A stretch of DNA of 64,000 bases from Olsenella sp. oral taxon 807 (GTDB lineage Bacteria > Actinomycetota > Coriobacteriia > Coriobacteriales > Atopobiaceae). Within the stretch, counting starts at the first letter, position 1. Each line of letters begins with the position of its first letter. The notes beneath the pieces are model-generated. The model did no database searches and was not told where the DNA came from. It worked only from the letters and a program-made list of their open reading frames with translations. The position numbers and the translations under genes are program-made. The stretch is from the NCBI RefSeq assembly GCF_001189515.2, contig NZ_CP012069.2:2728001-2792000 (forward strand), read 5' to 3'. Shown here one piece after another: positions 1-8,531 of this stretch.

Positions 1-46
1 GAGCTCGCCCCTGGAGGCCGGCGCGAGCGGCACAGCGTACCACGTC

Positions 47-116
47 GCAACAGTGTACACAAATGACCAAAAACGACGCCGAGAGGCCCTTTTCGCCAAT
101 TTGTGTACACTGTTGC
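47..116. repeat. GTGTACAC palindromic repeat, copy 1
   Basis: An imperfect inverted repeat of about 70 bp. The left arm GCAACAGTGTACACAAAT is matched by the right arm ATTTGTGTACACTGTTGC, and the centre (AAAACG ... TTTTCG) is also partly self-complementary, so the whole unit can form a cruciform or long hairpin. Further copies lie at 139-210, 17009-17078, 20276-20345, 20380-20449 and 20482-20551. The function is unknown. Confidence 0.85.
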
Positions 117-138
117 ATCCCCGCGTCTATCCACAACG

Positions 139-210
139 GCACAATAGTGTACACAAATGCCCCAAAACGGCTTTGAGAGGCCCTTTTCGCCAATTTGTGT
201 ACACTCCTGC
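139..210. repeat. GTGTACAC palindromic repeat, copy 2
   Basis: Second copy, 22 bases after the first, with the same GTGTACAC ends (147-154 and 197-204) and a nearly identical central block. It ends only a few bases before the likely bioY promoter, so it could affect transcription of that gene or simply be a tolerated insertion. Confidence 0.85.
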
Positions 211-212
211 CC

Positions 213-240
213 TTGGCCCCCCAGACAGCCGTGCTATAGT
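213..240 (+). promoter_or_regulatory. Predicted bioY promoter
   Basis: TTGGCC (213-218) and TATAGT (235-240) are separated by 16 bases, about 50 bases before the bioY start. The -10 is good and the -35 only partial. No BirA-type operator was recognised. Confidence 0.45.
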
Positions 241-291
241 AGAAGACGCACGTTGACAGGTGGCAAAAACAACGGACGAGGGGAACGTGAC

Positions 292-870
292 ATGAGCGAC
301 AAGATAGGCGGCATCACAGTTCAGAAAACCACGACCGTACCCGCAAGCATTGGCCGTATCGCCATCGCGACAGCGGCGCTGGCGATCTGCGCAAACGTTC
401 AAGTTCCCCTGCAGCCGGTCCCGTTCACCCTACAGATCCTGGCGCTGGGCCTCATCGTCGCCACGCTCAACACGAAGGAGGCCCTCTCCTCCACGCTTGC
501 GTATCTTGTCATCGGCGCTCTTGGCGCCCCGGTATTCGCAGGCGCCATGGGCGGCCTTACCAGGCTTGTCGGTCCCACCGGGGGATTCATCTTGGGGTTT
601 GTGCCTGCCGCTGGCGTTGGGTCTTGGCTATGCGCACGACTCGCCCGCACGAGGCTTCCCCAGGCTACCTCTACGTTTTTCGCCATCGTCGCTGCGATCA
701 CCATCGCTTATCTCTTTGGGTGGGCGCAGCTCATGGTAGTCAGGCAGCTCTCGCCTGCTGCTGCCTTCGCAGCGGGGATCGCGCCGTTCGCCGTGATGGA
801 CTTGCTCAAGGCCGTCATCGCCACGAGCGTCGTCTCGGCTGGCAGGATTGCCCTCCGCGCACGCAAGTAG
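292..870 (+). CDS. bioY: Biotin transporter BioY
   Basis: A 192-residue BioY protein, the substrate-binding membrane (S) component of the energy-coupling-factor biotin importer. The N-terminal half has the family hallmarks: IAIATAALAICANVQVP, then PVPFTLQILAL, then a GxxGxPVFAG-like segment (GALGAPVFAGAMGG) and GPTGGFILGF, followed by hydrophobic membrane helices to the end. Length is normal. The start at 292 is chosen because it follows GAGGGGAAC and gives the family-typical N-terminus; an open frame continues further upstream through a repeat and is not used. No ATPase or T component lies nearby, so it probably uses a shared ECF module or works alone. Confidence 0.93.
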   Translation: MSDKIGGITVQKTTTVPASIGRIAIATAALAICANVQVPLQPVPFTLQILALGLIVATLNTKEALSSTLAYLVIGALGAPVFAGAMGGLTRLVGPTGGFILGFVPAAGVGSWLCARLARTRLPQATSTFFAIVAAITIAYLFGWAQLMVVRQLSPAAAFAAGIAPFAVMDLLKAVIATSVVSAGRIALRARK

Positions 871-908
871 CCTTCCACGGAGGTACACCTTTCGGGCCGA
901 GCGACGTC

Positions 909-1538
909 ATGCAGCGTGGGCGATTTGTGCCTGCGACGCACGGCAACATGCGCTGGAACCACAACTCTGTGTATTATCACGAGCTGGTCGCGGATGCCGC
1001 AGAGAGGGGAGGGTCAGCCCTCGACGTGGGCTGTGGGGACGGCGAGCTCCTGGAGCTGCTTGCAGGGGTGTGCGAGCGCGTCGTCGGGGTGGAGAAGGAC
1101 CCCGCTGCCGCGCGTGCCGCAGCCGACAGGGCCGCAGGCAATGGCACCGTCATCTGCGGTGACTTCATGGCAGCAAAGAGTCTCCCTTTGGCAGGCTTTG
1201 ACACGATCACCTGTGTCGCATGCTTGCAGCACCTGCCACTCGAGGCGGCGCTCGCACAGATGGCGGAGTTGCTGCGGCCTGGCGGCAGGTTGCTCGTCAT
1301 CGGCCTCTCTGCGAACAAGTCGTTGGTGGACTGGCTGCTCTCCGCCCTCATGATCGTGCCTGGGAGGGTGTCTGGCTGGATCCATCGCGAGAGCACCTTC
1401 CCTGGCATGAAGGTCGCTTGGCCCTGTGAGTCCTTGGACGAGATCAGGTCCGTTGCCAACATCCTGCTCCCCGGAGCACGGATCAGGAGACGTCTCTACT
1501 GGCGCTATTCGCTTATGTGGACGAAGCCCGCTACCTGA
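909..1538 (+). CDS. Class I SAM-dependent methyltransferase
   Basis: A 209-residue methyltransferase. Motif I (ALDVGCGDGELLELL, about residues 37-51), an acidic end of strand 2 (VVGVEKD), the motif around CGDFMA and the post-strand-4 motif LRPGGRLLVIGL are all visible, so the Rossmann fold and SAM binding are clear. The substrate is not. It lies 38 bases after bioY on the same strand, so cotranscription is likely, but it does not look specifically like BioC. The start is uncertain: GGAGG lies about 25 bases before 909, and ATG 948 (MRWNHNS) is an alternative that matches how many relatives begin. Confidence 0.8.
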   Translation: MQRGRFVPATHGNMRWNHNSVYYHELVADAAERGGSALDVGCGDGELLELLAGVCERVVGVEKDPAAARAAADRAAGNGTVICGDFMAAKSLPLAGFDTITCVACLQHLPLEAALAQMAELLRPGGRLLVIGLSANKSLVDWLLSALMIVPGRVSGWIHRESTFPGMKVAWPCESLDEIRSVANILLPGARIRRRLYWRYSLMWTKPAT

Positions 1539-1559
1539 GTGGACCGCGACGTTCCGTCG

Positions 1560-1585
1560 CAGGCACCCGCCCGTGAGGGTGCCTG
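1560..1585. terminator. Hairpin between convergent genes
   Basis: CAGGCACCC pairs perfectly with GGGTGCCTG around an 8-base loop. It sits between the methyltransferase and the convergent lipoprotein gene and could act in both directions. There is no U-tract, so intrinsic termination is not certain. Confidence 0.5.
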
Positions 1586-1620
1586 GCCTTGGGTCAAAGC
1601 CCGGTTACCCCTGCTGAGGC

Positions 1621-2721
1621 TCACCCCTTAGCCGAGACCATGCCGGAGATGTAGCTGAACCGACTGTCTATGTGGCTGATCTCGGCGCTCGCTTGGACCT
1701 CCCAGCCCCGCGTCAGGTCGTAGGTCCGCAGCGTGCGGTCGGACTGGGTGTAGAGCGTGTCGCCCCTGACAACGGCGTGGTCGAGCGCGTACCCGAGGTC
1801 AACGACCTCGCCGGGGCGCCAGCGCTCCGCCGCCTCGCAGACGGCGGCGGAGGTCGTCTTGCCGTTCGCGTCGTCGTGGACGTCCCCGAACAGGGCGACG
1901 AGGCGCTCTCCCCAGGGGACCACCTCGAGGACCTGCCTCCCGAGGTCGAAGGCCTCCGTCGCGCCCGTGGCGGGGTCATACGACCCGAGCACCTGCGACT
2001 CCGCGTCCTCGCTGGTGCCCGACCAGCTCGGGAAGTACACCCTGCCCCCCCAGGGAAGCGGGCGGTACTGAGACTTCCCGAAGGCGCTCAGGTCGATTCT
2101 CTCGACGAGGGAGAGGTCTAGGTCGTAGGCGTAGAGCCAGGGCCTGTCGTCGGGCGCGGCGATGTCGATGGCGAAGGCGCAGAGCCTGTCCTTGCAGAGC
2201 GCGATGGAGTCCACACACACGCCCCGCTCCTCGGCCTCGACGACCTCGCCTCCCGACCTGGAGCAGCGGCTTACGTAGGAGCTGCCGTTGAGGTTGCTGC
2301 AGGCGTAGACGTAGTCATCGTTGGCCGCGATCCCGTACATACCCACGCGGTCTATGCGGTGGACCCTCACGCCGAGCGTCGAGAGGTCGATCTCGAGGGC
2401 CTTCCTCTCGTCCTTCCTCCCCTGGTACCCCCCGGGAATGACGAAGAGCGCCCCGCCGTGGACGACGGGCAGCTCCCAGCTCTCGCCGAGGCCCGCGTAG
2501 GGCAGACGCAGCTCCCCCAGCTCCGCGAGGGCGCCGTCGTAGAAGATGACCCTGCTCGCCGCGATGTTCTCCCGCGTCTCGAGCACGCAGAGGGCAGTCC
2601 TGCTGGTGTCGAAGCCTGGGCCGCCGGAGGGACCCCCTTCGCTTGGGGCGGGCGTGCAGCCCGCCCCCGCGAGGCAGGCGCCCAGGGCCGCAGCCAGGCC
2701 GAGGAACGTCCGTCGTCTCAC
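1621..2721 (-). CDS. Secreted lipoprotein, possible beta-propeller
   Basis: A 366-residue predicted lipoprotein. The GTG start follows AGGAGAGG. The N-terminus MRRRTFLGLAAALG ends in a lipobox (LAGAGC, Cys about 22) and has a twin-arginine-like RRRTFLG, so Tat export is possible. The mature part repeats short patterns such as YDLDLSLVERIDL, SYDPATGATEAFDL and YTQSDRTLRTYDLT at regular spacing, which looks like beta-propeller blades, but I do not recognise a family. It probably sits on the outer face of the membrane. No neighbour suggests a ligand. Confidence 0.75.
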   Translation of the reverse strand: MRRRTFLGLAAALGACLAGAGCTPAPSEGGPSGGPGFDTSRTALCVLETRENIAASRVIFYDGALAELGELRLPYAGLGESWELPVVHGGALFVIPGGYQGRKDERKALEIDLSTLGVRVHRIDRVGMYGIAANDDYVYACSNLNGSSYVSRCSRSGGEVVEAEERGVCVDSIALCKDRLCAFAIDIAAPDDRPWLYAYDLDLSLVERIDLSAFGKSQYRPLPWGGRVYFPSWSGTSEDAESQVLGSYDPATGATEAFDLGRQVLEVVPWGERLVALFGDVHDDANGKTTSAAVCEAAERWRPGEVVDLGYALDHAVVRGDTLYTQSDRTLRTYDLTRGWEVQASAEISHIDSRFSYISGMVSAKG

Positions 2722-2776
2722 CTTCGCCTCTCCTTCGCTATGATCGCATCAGCGTAGCTCCCACCTGAAAGGAGCG

Positions 2777-3463
2777 CTACCGCGCATGAGTGTACACCGT
2801 TCTGGTTTGATCGGACAAGACCAGCTCGGCGGGGTGTATCGCCTGCCCAAAGACCCACGTGTTGAGGTCGATGCCGTACAGGTCGTGGAATGAGGCCCAT
2901 ACCAGCTGGGAGCAGTAGAACCTGTCGCGCGTCTCGACGTCGAAGAAGTTGTAGTTGTACGGCTTACCGCGCTGTCCGGCGCACCACTCTGCGGCAGCGG
3001 CGTCCTGGGCCAAAGTGGTTGAGTTGACGGTTAGGCCAATGGTCAAGGTATACTTGTCATCCCAGTGATTTGTCCCAAACTGTACCCCATCCTGGAGGGA
3101 CTCGACCACCTGCTCCCTGTCGTAGACGATCGCGGCGTGACCTGATGGAACCGACCCCATGTATGGGTCGGTCGTAACAAGGATCTCGCCCTTTCTTGTG
3201 GGATAGACACCGCTAGTCGTTGAGTTGATCGAATTGGTTGATTCGGTTGAATTGACGGTCATCCGCAGATCATTGACACTCCCCTTATCGGGAACCACAT
3301 CCTGCTGCAATGCACTATCCCAGAGGTCCGTGACTTCCTCTTCGGGAAACACGTCCTCAGGGGCAGGGCTAGGGCTGGCAAGCACGGGCGTAGCCATGCC
3401 AAACACACATGTCGCCGCCAGAAAGACCGCCACAAGGAGCTTGTAGATTCTCTTACTCTTCAC
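2777..3463 (-). CDS. Secreted permuted papain-fold (YiiX/NlpC-like) protein
   Basis: A 228-residue exported protein with a signal peptide (hydrophobic stretch about 8-25, cleavage near VLAS). The mature domain carries the circularly permuted papain order: a His in SGHAAIVYD (about residue 108) before a Cys in FYCSQLVWASF (about residue 186), as in the YiiX/YebB and YycO-like peptidase or amidase group. The segment PYNYNFFD before the Cys is also typical. The likely target is a peptide or acyl-amide bond at the cell surface, but the substrate is unknown. The GTG start is supported by AAAGGAGG nine bases upstream. Confidence 0.78.
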   Translation of the reverse strand: MKSKRIYKLLVAVFLAATCVFGMATPVLASPSPAPEDVFPEEEVTDLWDSALQQDVVPDKGSVNDLRMTVNSTESTNSINSTTSGVYPTRKGEILVTTDPYMGSVPSGHAAIVYDREQVVESLQDGVQFGTNHWDDKYTLTIGLTVNSTTLAQDAAAAEWCAGQRGKPYNYNFFDVETRDRFYCSQLVWASFHDLYGIDLNTWVFGQAIHPAELVLSDQTRTVYTHAR

Positions 3464-3702
3464 TTCTTAGGCCTCCTTTTTGAGAGGTTTTGGAAGCGAG
3501 AAACATAACGACTTGAAACCCTTTGGTCTATCTCGAAAGCTGCTTATCTCAACATCCCAACGTAATCACGCCGTCGTGCAGTGAGGGCCACCTTGGAAGA
3601 GCGCGACGGCACCCTAAACTGTTTTGTCATTGAACCCTAGTTCTTTCTGATTGTAGAACTACCGCCTGATCAAACCAAAGAAAATCGAGAAAATCGCAGG
3701 TC

Positions 3703-3720
3703 GAGGCCCCAAGGGGCCTC
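3703..3720. terminator. Hairpin inside IS left end
   Basis: GAGGCCCCAAGGGGCCTC is a perfect 8-bp stem with a 2-base centre, just inside the left inverted repeat and ahead of an AT-rich -10-like TATTAT. Insertion sequences often carry such a stem to block read-through into the transposase; that role is inferred. Confidence 0.5.
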
Positions 3721-3783
3721 TCTTGTGCTATATTATATGTAGTGCTACTTACTACTTCCTGTGTGGCACGGGAGGCGACCGGG

Positions 3784-5400
3784 ATGCCGTTCATAAAGGT
3801 GCAGAAGCTGGTCAGGGACGAGTCCGGCGCAATCAGGAGCGGGTCCGCCGCCGTGGTCGACACGTCGTACGTGCGCGGCGCCAAGTACCACTCGGCGCAG
3901 GCGGTGCGCGAGAGGCTGGGCAAGGTCGTCTGGCTCGCGGACGACAGGCGCTCGGGCGTGTTCGCGTCACCGACGCGCGGCCTGGTGGAGTACGACGCGG
4001 ACGCCGACGGATTCGCGCCGGTGGCCAAGGGCGACGAGCGGCTGGCGAACACGGGCGCGTTCCCCGAGCCGCCGCGGCACCTGGAGCTCGGCCCCGAGCA
4101 CCTGCTGCTGTCGTTCCTGGGCGCCGATGGGGTCGCGGGGTGCCTCAGGGAGGCGCTCCCCGACGACCGGTCCTACCAGCGCGCCCTCGCCCACGTCACG
4201 CACGGCGTGGTGCGGGACGGGAGCCGCGAGACCTGCGACAACATGGTGGCCAGGTCCTTCGCGGCTCTGGCGCTGCCGGGCGTGCCGCCCGCGTCGCTGA
4301 GATCGGACACGGCGTTCTTCTCGGCGATGGGCGCCGACGGGGCGAAGGTCGCGTTCTTCAGGGCGTTCGCCAGGCTCATGAGGAGGACGAAGCCCGGCTT
4401 CGGCCGCGCATGCTACGTGGACTCCACCCCGCTCCCGAACGACGCGGTCGACAACCCGCTCAACGCCCTCTGCAGCCACGGGCTGAGGGGCGCGGCGGTC
4501 CAGATGCGCCTCGCGCTCGTGCTCGACGAGACGACGGGGCTGCCCGTCTGGTACGAGGTCGTGCCCGGCAACGTACTTGACCTCTCGACCATAAAGACCG
4601 TGATGGGCGACGTCCTCGCCACGCTCGGCATCGAGGTCGTAACCGCGGTCCTCGACGCGGGCTACGCGTCGCGCGAGCTGCTCGAGGCCTTCTCCGAGGG
4701 CGAGAGGGACGTGCTGGTCAGGATGCCGGCGAGGAGGGGGTACCCGTACCGCGAGCTCTGGCGGGGCGTCCGCTCTCTGATCGGCAAGGGCAAGTACGCG
4801 ATCACGCGCTCCGGCCACCTCTACTTCGCCAGGAGGCGCGACGTCGAGGTGCAGGGCGTGAGGCTGCACTGCTACGTCTACGTGGACCAGACCAACGCCA
4901 CGCCGCGCTTCGCCAGGTGGCTGGACAAGAACCAGGAGAGGTTCGACGGGATGTCGCTCGCCGAGAAGGACTGGGAGACCGTGCGGCAGGGCTACTTCGT
5001 GCTGATGTCCACCAAGGTCGCGACGCCCCGCGAGATCCTGGACGAGTACTTCTGCCGCACCGAGATCGAGGGCGTCTTCAAGACCAGCAAGGACTACCTG
5101 GGCCTGCTGCCGCTGCGCAAGTGGAGCGACCTCACCGTGCGCGGCAAGATCCTCGCCGACATCATCGGCACCATCGTGGTGCTCAGGATGCGCAAGGCGC
5201 TCGCCGGGGCCGACGTCTCCCTCACCGAGGTATGGGGCAAGGCCAGGTCGCTGTCCTGCTACACCAACGCCGACGGCAGGGTCGTGGTCGAGACGCCGTC
5301 GAGGCAGGTCCGCGAGTACTACAAGGCGCTCGGGGTGAAGGTGCCCTCGTCAATCGACGTCAGGGAATTCGACCGTGACGTCCTCGGCCTGGAGCTGTAG
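3784..5400 (+). CDS. IS1634/IS4-superfamily DDE transposase
   Basis: A 538-residue DDE transposase that appears intact. The three acidic residues are in recognisable blocks: YVDSTPLPND (first Asp, about 223), VTAVLDAGYAS (second Asp, about 290) and CRTEIEGVFKTSKDYLGLLPLR (Glu, about 428, in the Y-x-R-E-like region). The stretch VRGKILADIIGTIVVLRMR after the Glu is typical of the IS1634 group. Start 3784 has GGGAGG eight bases upstream; an upstream in-frame ATG lies too close to the promoter. It catalyses excision and integration of its own element. It is full length, so the copy may be active. Confidence 0.92.
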   Translation: MPFIKVQKLVRDESGAIRSGSAAVVDTSYVRGAKYHSAQAVRERLGKVVWLADDRRSGVFASPTRGLVEYDADADGFAPVAKGDERLANTGAFPEPPRHLELGPEHLLLSFLGADGVAGCLREALPDDRSYQRALAHVTHGVVRDGSRETCDNMVARSFAALALPGVPPASLRSDTAFFSAMGADGAKVAFFRAFARLMRRTKPGFGRACYVDSTPLPNDAVDNPLNALCSHGLRGAAVQMRLALVLDETTGLPVWYEVVPGNVLDLSTIKTVMGDVLATLGIEVVTAVLDAGYASRELLEAFSEGERDVLVRMPARRGYPYRELWRGVRSLIGKGKYAITRSGHLYFARRRDVEVQGVRLHCYVYVDQTNATPRFARWLDKNQERFDGMSLAEKDWETVRQGYFVLMSTKVATPREILDEYFCRTEIEGVFKTSKDYLGLLPLRKWSDLTVRGKILADIIGTIVVLRMRKALAGADVSLTEVWGKARSLSCYTNADGRVVVETPSRQVREYYKALGVKVPSSIDVREFDRDVLGLEL

Positions 5401-5429
5401 TTCTACAATTAGCGTCATCTAGGGTTGAA

Positions 5430-5809
5430 GATTGCGGGCCTCATGGCTACGCCTCCTTCCACACAACAATTTGTGTTTGCCTTCGTAAATTGTAAAAGAT
5501 TTCAGTAATTTATCGTAGTTAATAAATTGTTTGTAACAAGCTAGAAATATCAGTTCCATTTCGAGACGTGACTCACCTTGGGTGTGCTCGACCTGTCACA
5601 GCTCTGGTAGTCGGAGTAATCCAGTCGGCAGCAGGGATAGATGCCCGCAAGGGGTCAATCGCTCTGGATTCGCCACTTCGATTTCGTTCAAAATGGGCTC
5701 CTCATAGTTTAGCAGGTAGCACAAGGGAGGGCCGTTGGGGGGGTGTAGCTTTCGTGGCGACCGGACGGTATCATTCCGCGCCAGGTCGGCGAGCATGCGA
5801 ACACACTCC
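5430..5809. other. Non-coding stretch after the IS
   Basis: About 380 bases. The first 120 are AT-rich (runs of AAATTGT and TTAATAAATTG), unlike the flanks. The rest is GC-neutral with no supported gene. A short minus-strand peptide frame with a hydrophilic C-terminus is open here but has no ribosome-binding site. Confidence 0.5.
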
Positions 5810-6568
5810 CTACCTTCCGAAGGCGACAAATCTCATCAGATCGACAAGCCCATGGGCGATCATGGCGGAGGCAACATCCCTTCTCCTCTGCAGAACGGCA
5901 AACGGCAGCCCAAAGAGCAGTGCCAGGACGGCAGACTCCACCAAACCGTATTGATGTGCCAGGGCATGGGGAACGACCATCATAAACCACATCGTGAGCG
6001 TCCGTGGCCTTGACCTATCCCTGCCATACGTAGCTAGACAGAAGACCATGAACGCAGCCCTGCAGACCACCTCCTCCATAATGGCAGGGCTAAGGCTTGC
6101 TATGAGCTTGTCCATCGAGAGCGACGGGACAATGGGAGCATTGCTCATGCCAAAAAGGCAGTTGACGACCCCGAGAGACACACCCACGACAACCCCCACG
6201 ACGATGCTAACCAGCACCGCCCCCTTGCCACCTTCCCTGATGATCGCAAAGCCGCCGACACTACCATGCACGCCAAACATTGCCATCGAGCAGACGAGCG
6301 TTGAGGCAAACACGAGCGCTGCCCCGGCAGAAAGACTGTGACTAGCTACCGATGTGGAGATTGCGGCAGCCAATGCCAGAGCAAGCGAAACCCCAACCTG
6401 CCTCGGCTGGGGCCTTTCATAGTTGAGCAGCATATACACGGACAAAGCTGATGCCCACACGAGCAGCACAGGCCAGAGCAGCACCGAAAAGCTGAGGTAG
6501 AGCACGAAAAAGATCGCGAAGACACCCCACAGCAGGATGGACGGAGCTATCGTCTTTCCCTTGTTCAC
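5810..6568 (-). CDS. CPBP-family intramembrane metalloprotease
   Basis: A 252-residue membrane protein with about seven hydrophobic segments. The CPBP (CAAX protease and bacteriocin-processing, formerly Abi) signature is present: EEVVCRAAF (Glu-Glu-x3-Arg, about residue 173), then a first His in VVPHALAHQ and a second in IAHGLVDLMRF. These residues place the active site within the membrane. The family includes type II CAAX prenyl endopeptidases and bacteriocin self-immunity proteins; which applies here is not shown. The GTG start is chosen because a perfect AAAGGAGGT lies eight bases upstream; a longer frame beginning at 6661 has no such site. Confidence 0.82.
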   Translation of the reverse strand: MNKGKTIAPSILLWGVFAIFFVLYLSFSVLLWPVLLVWASALSVYMLLNYERPQPRQVGVSLALALAAAISTSVASHSLSAGAALVFASTLVCSMAMFGVHGSVGGFAIIREGGKGAVLVSIVVGVVVGVSLGVVNCLFGMSNAPIVPSLSMDKLIASLSPAIMEEVVCRAAFMVFCLATYGRDRSRPRTLTMWFMMVVPHALAHQYGLVESAVLALLFGLPFAVLQRRRDVASAMIAHGLVDLMRFVAFGR

Positions 6569-6762
6569 CCTGCCGACCTCCTTTAGGATGCCAGCTCCTC
6601 CACGGCATCGCCGACTGTCCCCATCCGAGGTACCATGCGTATGCCTCGACCCATCGCTCACCGTAATGACTTGCCGGCGAGCTGGACGTTATGGTACATC
6701 TATGCTTGCAAAATGTGCAAGACATGTATAGGATAACTTACCACTTCTGAAAGGACACGGAC

Positions 6763-7785
6763 ATGGCGAAGAAGGTAGGGAAGGTACTGCTGAGGATCTT
6801 TGTGTCCCTCGTCTGCGTCATCGTGCTCATTGCCGTCACGATATTTGGCCTTCGTTGGTACAACGGCAGCAAGTACACGATCATGCAGCGGGCCTTGTCG
6901 GTGCGCGAGACCCAGTACGAGACGAACGACTCAATCCGAGCCATCAAGGGCGCCTACCTCAAGGGCTTTCACTTTATCCCGAAGGAGCGCACGCACCCGG
7001 GCACCGTTGTCGTCTACGGAGGCTCCGAGGGCTCGCCGGGATACGAGCAGGCAAAGGCGATCTCCGAGCAAGGCTATGAGGTTCTTGGCCTCTACTTCTG
7101 GGGACAGGAGGACCAGGCTCCCACCCTCGCAAACGTCCCGCTCGATCAGTTCGAGGAGGTTCAGACCTACATAAGGGACAACGTAGACCGGCCGTCCCCG
7201 ATCACCGTCATCGGCACGTCGAAGGGCGCCGAGTTCAGCGCCGAGCTTGCCGCACACGGCTTCGCCATCGATAACCTCGTGAACTTCACCCCGGCAGACC
7301 ACAGCTATGCCGGCCTCGACTACACAAGCCAAAACGAATTCCCAAGCTTCACCTACCAGGGTCAGGCCGTGCCCTTCGTGTCGCTTCGCAAGGCGGATCC
7401 CAGTGCCTCGGCAAAGCTCATGTGGGATCTCGCGACAAACTACCCGCCCTCGTTTCGCGCGTCCTATGAGTCCGCTGCCGCCAACGCCGACAACGACACG
7501 AGAATCGACCTGTCAGGCTTTAGGGGCAACGCCCTCTTCTTTGCGGGGGATCAGGATGCCATGTGGCAGGGCGACAGCTCGGCAAAGAACCTCGCCTCCC
7601 AGTCGGACTCTTTCGAGGCTCATATCTATTCCGGTGCTGGCCACGCATTCTCTGATCACCTTCCCGAGTATGGCAGCGGGTGGGAGATCATGCTCGGTGG
7701 CACGGCCAAGGCCGGAGCCAAGGCTCATGCAGACTCGATGAGAATCCTCCTTGACCGCCTGTCCCAGTGGCACGGCCAGATGTGA
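6763..7785 (+). CDS. Membrane-anchored alpha/beta hydrolase (BAAT-C-like)
   Basis: A 340-residue protein with one N-terminal membrane anchor (about 8-31) and an extracellular alpha/beta-hydrolase domain. The nucleophile elbow is GTSKGAE (Ser about 149), the acid probably lies in FFAGDQDAMW and the His is in YSGAGHAFSD. The arrangement resembles the C-terminal domain of acyl-CoA thioester hydrolases/BAAT and of dienelactone hydrolase relatives. The natural substrate is unknown. AAAGGA precedes the start by nine bases. It diverges from the CPBP gene, so the two have separate promoters. Confidence 0.8.
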   Translation: MAKKVGKVLLRIFVSLVCVIVLIAVTIFGLRWYNGSKYTIMQRALSVRETQYETNDSIRAIKGAYLKGFHFIPKERTHPGTVVVYGGSEGSPGYEQAKAISEQGYEVLGLYFWGQEDQAPTLANVPLDQFEEVQTYIRDNVDRPSPITVIGTSKGAEFSAELAAHGFAIDNLVNFTPADHSYAGLDYTSQNEFPSFTYQGQAVPFVSLRKADPSASAKLMWDLATNYPPSFRASYESAAANADNDTRIDLSGFRGNALFFAGDQDAMWQGDSSAKNLASQSDSFEAHIYSGAGHAFSDHLPEYGSGWEIMLGGTAKAGAKAHADSMRILLDRLSQWHGQM

Positions 7786-7932
7786 GGCGGGGTCTTGTGG
7801 ACCTCTGACGCATGCTGACCCTCTGTCTACGTCGCCATGCGGCAAAGCCGAGCGGGGGCGGATCCTCGCGCTCGGTGCCGCCGGTGCGCTTCTGTCAAAC
7901 CAGCTTGAGAGCGCGGGGCCTTTCGCGCTACC

Positions 7933-7979
7933 GCCACGCGGGGCTGCCGTCTTGGGGATGGGCGGCAGCCCCGCGTGGC
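7933..7979. terminator. Very stable 17-bp hairpin
   Basis: A perfect 17-bp stem (7933-7949 with 7963-7979, outer bases GCCACGCGGGG) and a 13-base loop. It lies between the hydrolase gene and the toxin-like gene. No T-run follows, so termination would depend on stem stability or Rho. Confidence 0.55.
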
Positions 7980-8004
7980 CGAACGCTCAGTCATGTGCTA
8001 TGAT
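7976..8004 (+). promoter_or_regulatory. Possible promoter of toxin-immunity locus
   Basis: TATGAT (7999-8004) with a 17-base spacer to a weak TGGCCG. It lies 33 bases before the toxin-like gene start and overlaps the base of the upstream hairpin. Confidence 0.35.
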
Positions 8005-8036
8005 GGCGACATCGTAGCCCACGAAAGGGAGGTCTT

Positions 8037-8531
8037 ATGGGTAAGAAGTTGTTCAGAAAGTTTATGTGCGTGCTCCTTGCCGCCGTCCTGGCGCTCAATC
8101 CCCTCGACACAAAGGCGATTGCCTCGGACTATGCGCCGACGTACACGGTAACGACAGAGGCAGCGCCCGCCCTCGGCGGTCTGGGGGTAAGCCTAGGGGG
8201 CATTTTCGGATCCATAGCAGTTGGAGTTGGCGTCGGAGGCGCCACAGTGGCGGCCGATGCGATGCACGACGCACAGCAGCAAGAGGTACGCAGGGACCCA
8301 GAGACTGGGAGGGAATACAAGAAGTCCAAGTCTGGAAGTCACAAAGAGAAGGCTGACGATCCCCCCTCGTGGGCATTAGGAGAGCGACCCTACGTCGGCG
8401 AGAACGGCAAGGAGTTTGCCAAGCGTGTGATGGACAAATATTTTGGCGAGGGGAATTGGGATCCCAAAGATAATGGGCCAACGAGTGATTATAACAGGAT
8501 AAAAAAGTGGGGTGACAGGGCCTTTGAGTAA
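8037..8531 (+). CDS. Small secreted polymorphic-toxin-like protein
   Basis: A 164-residue exported protein with AAAGGGAGG seven bases before the ATG. A signal peptide spans about 1-28 (FMCVLLAAVLALNPL, cleavage near KAIAS). A glycine-rich hydrophobic stretch, LGGLGVSLGGIFGSIAVGVG, follows at about 46-65 and may insert in a membrane. After a charged linker the last 55 residues (PSWALGERPYVGENG, FAKRVMDKYFGEGNW, NRIKKWGDRAFE) match a tail I know from C-termini of Rhs and other polymorphic toxins. Its stop codon overlaps the TTG start of the first of eight DUF7336-type genes. A toxin with its immunity genes is therefore the best reading. The activity of the tail is unknown to me. Confidence 0.7.
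   Translation: MGKKLFRKFMCVLLAAVLALNPLDTKAIASDYAPTYTVTTEAAPALGGLGVSLGGIFGSIAVGVGVGGATVAADAMHDAQQQEVRRDPETGREYKKSKSGSHKEKADDPPSWALGERPYVGENGKEFAKRVMDKYFGEGNWDPKDNGPTSDYNRIKKWGDRAFE

Larger units (their letters stand above)
3630..5429 (+). mobile_element. IS1634-type insertion sequence, complete
   Basis: About 1.8 kb with imperfect 32-bp terminal inverted repeats. The left end (3630-3661) begins TTGAACCCTAG and finishes CTGATTGTAGAACTA; the right end (5398-5429) is the complement of the same two blocks, with a divergent six-base middle. Twenty-five or more of 32 positions match. The right repeat overlaps the last codon of the transposase gene. I saw no clear target-site duplication, so the exact outer bases may be off by a few. 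Confidence 0.85.

Noticed and set aside
3630-5429. Target-site duplication of the IS
   Set aside because: Flanks TTTTGTCA and GATTGCGG do not match in any plausible register.
5596-5829. Minus-strand peptide in the gap after the IS
   Set aside because: No ribosome-binding site and no recognisable domain; part resembles junk tails seen after mobile elements.
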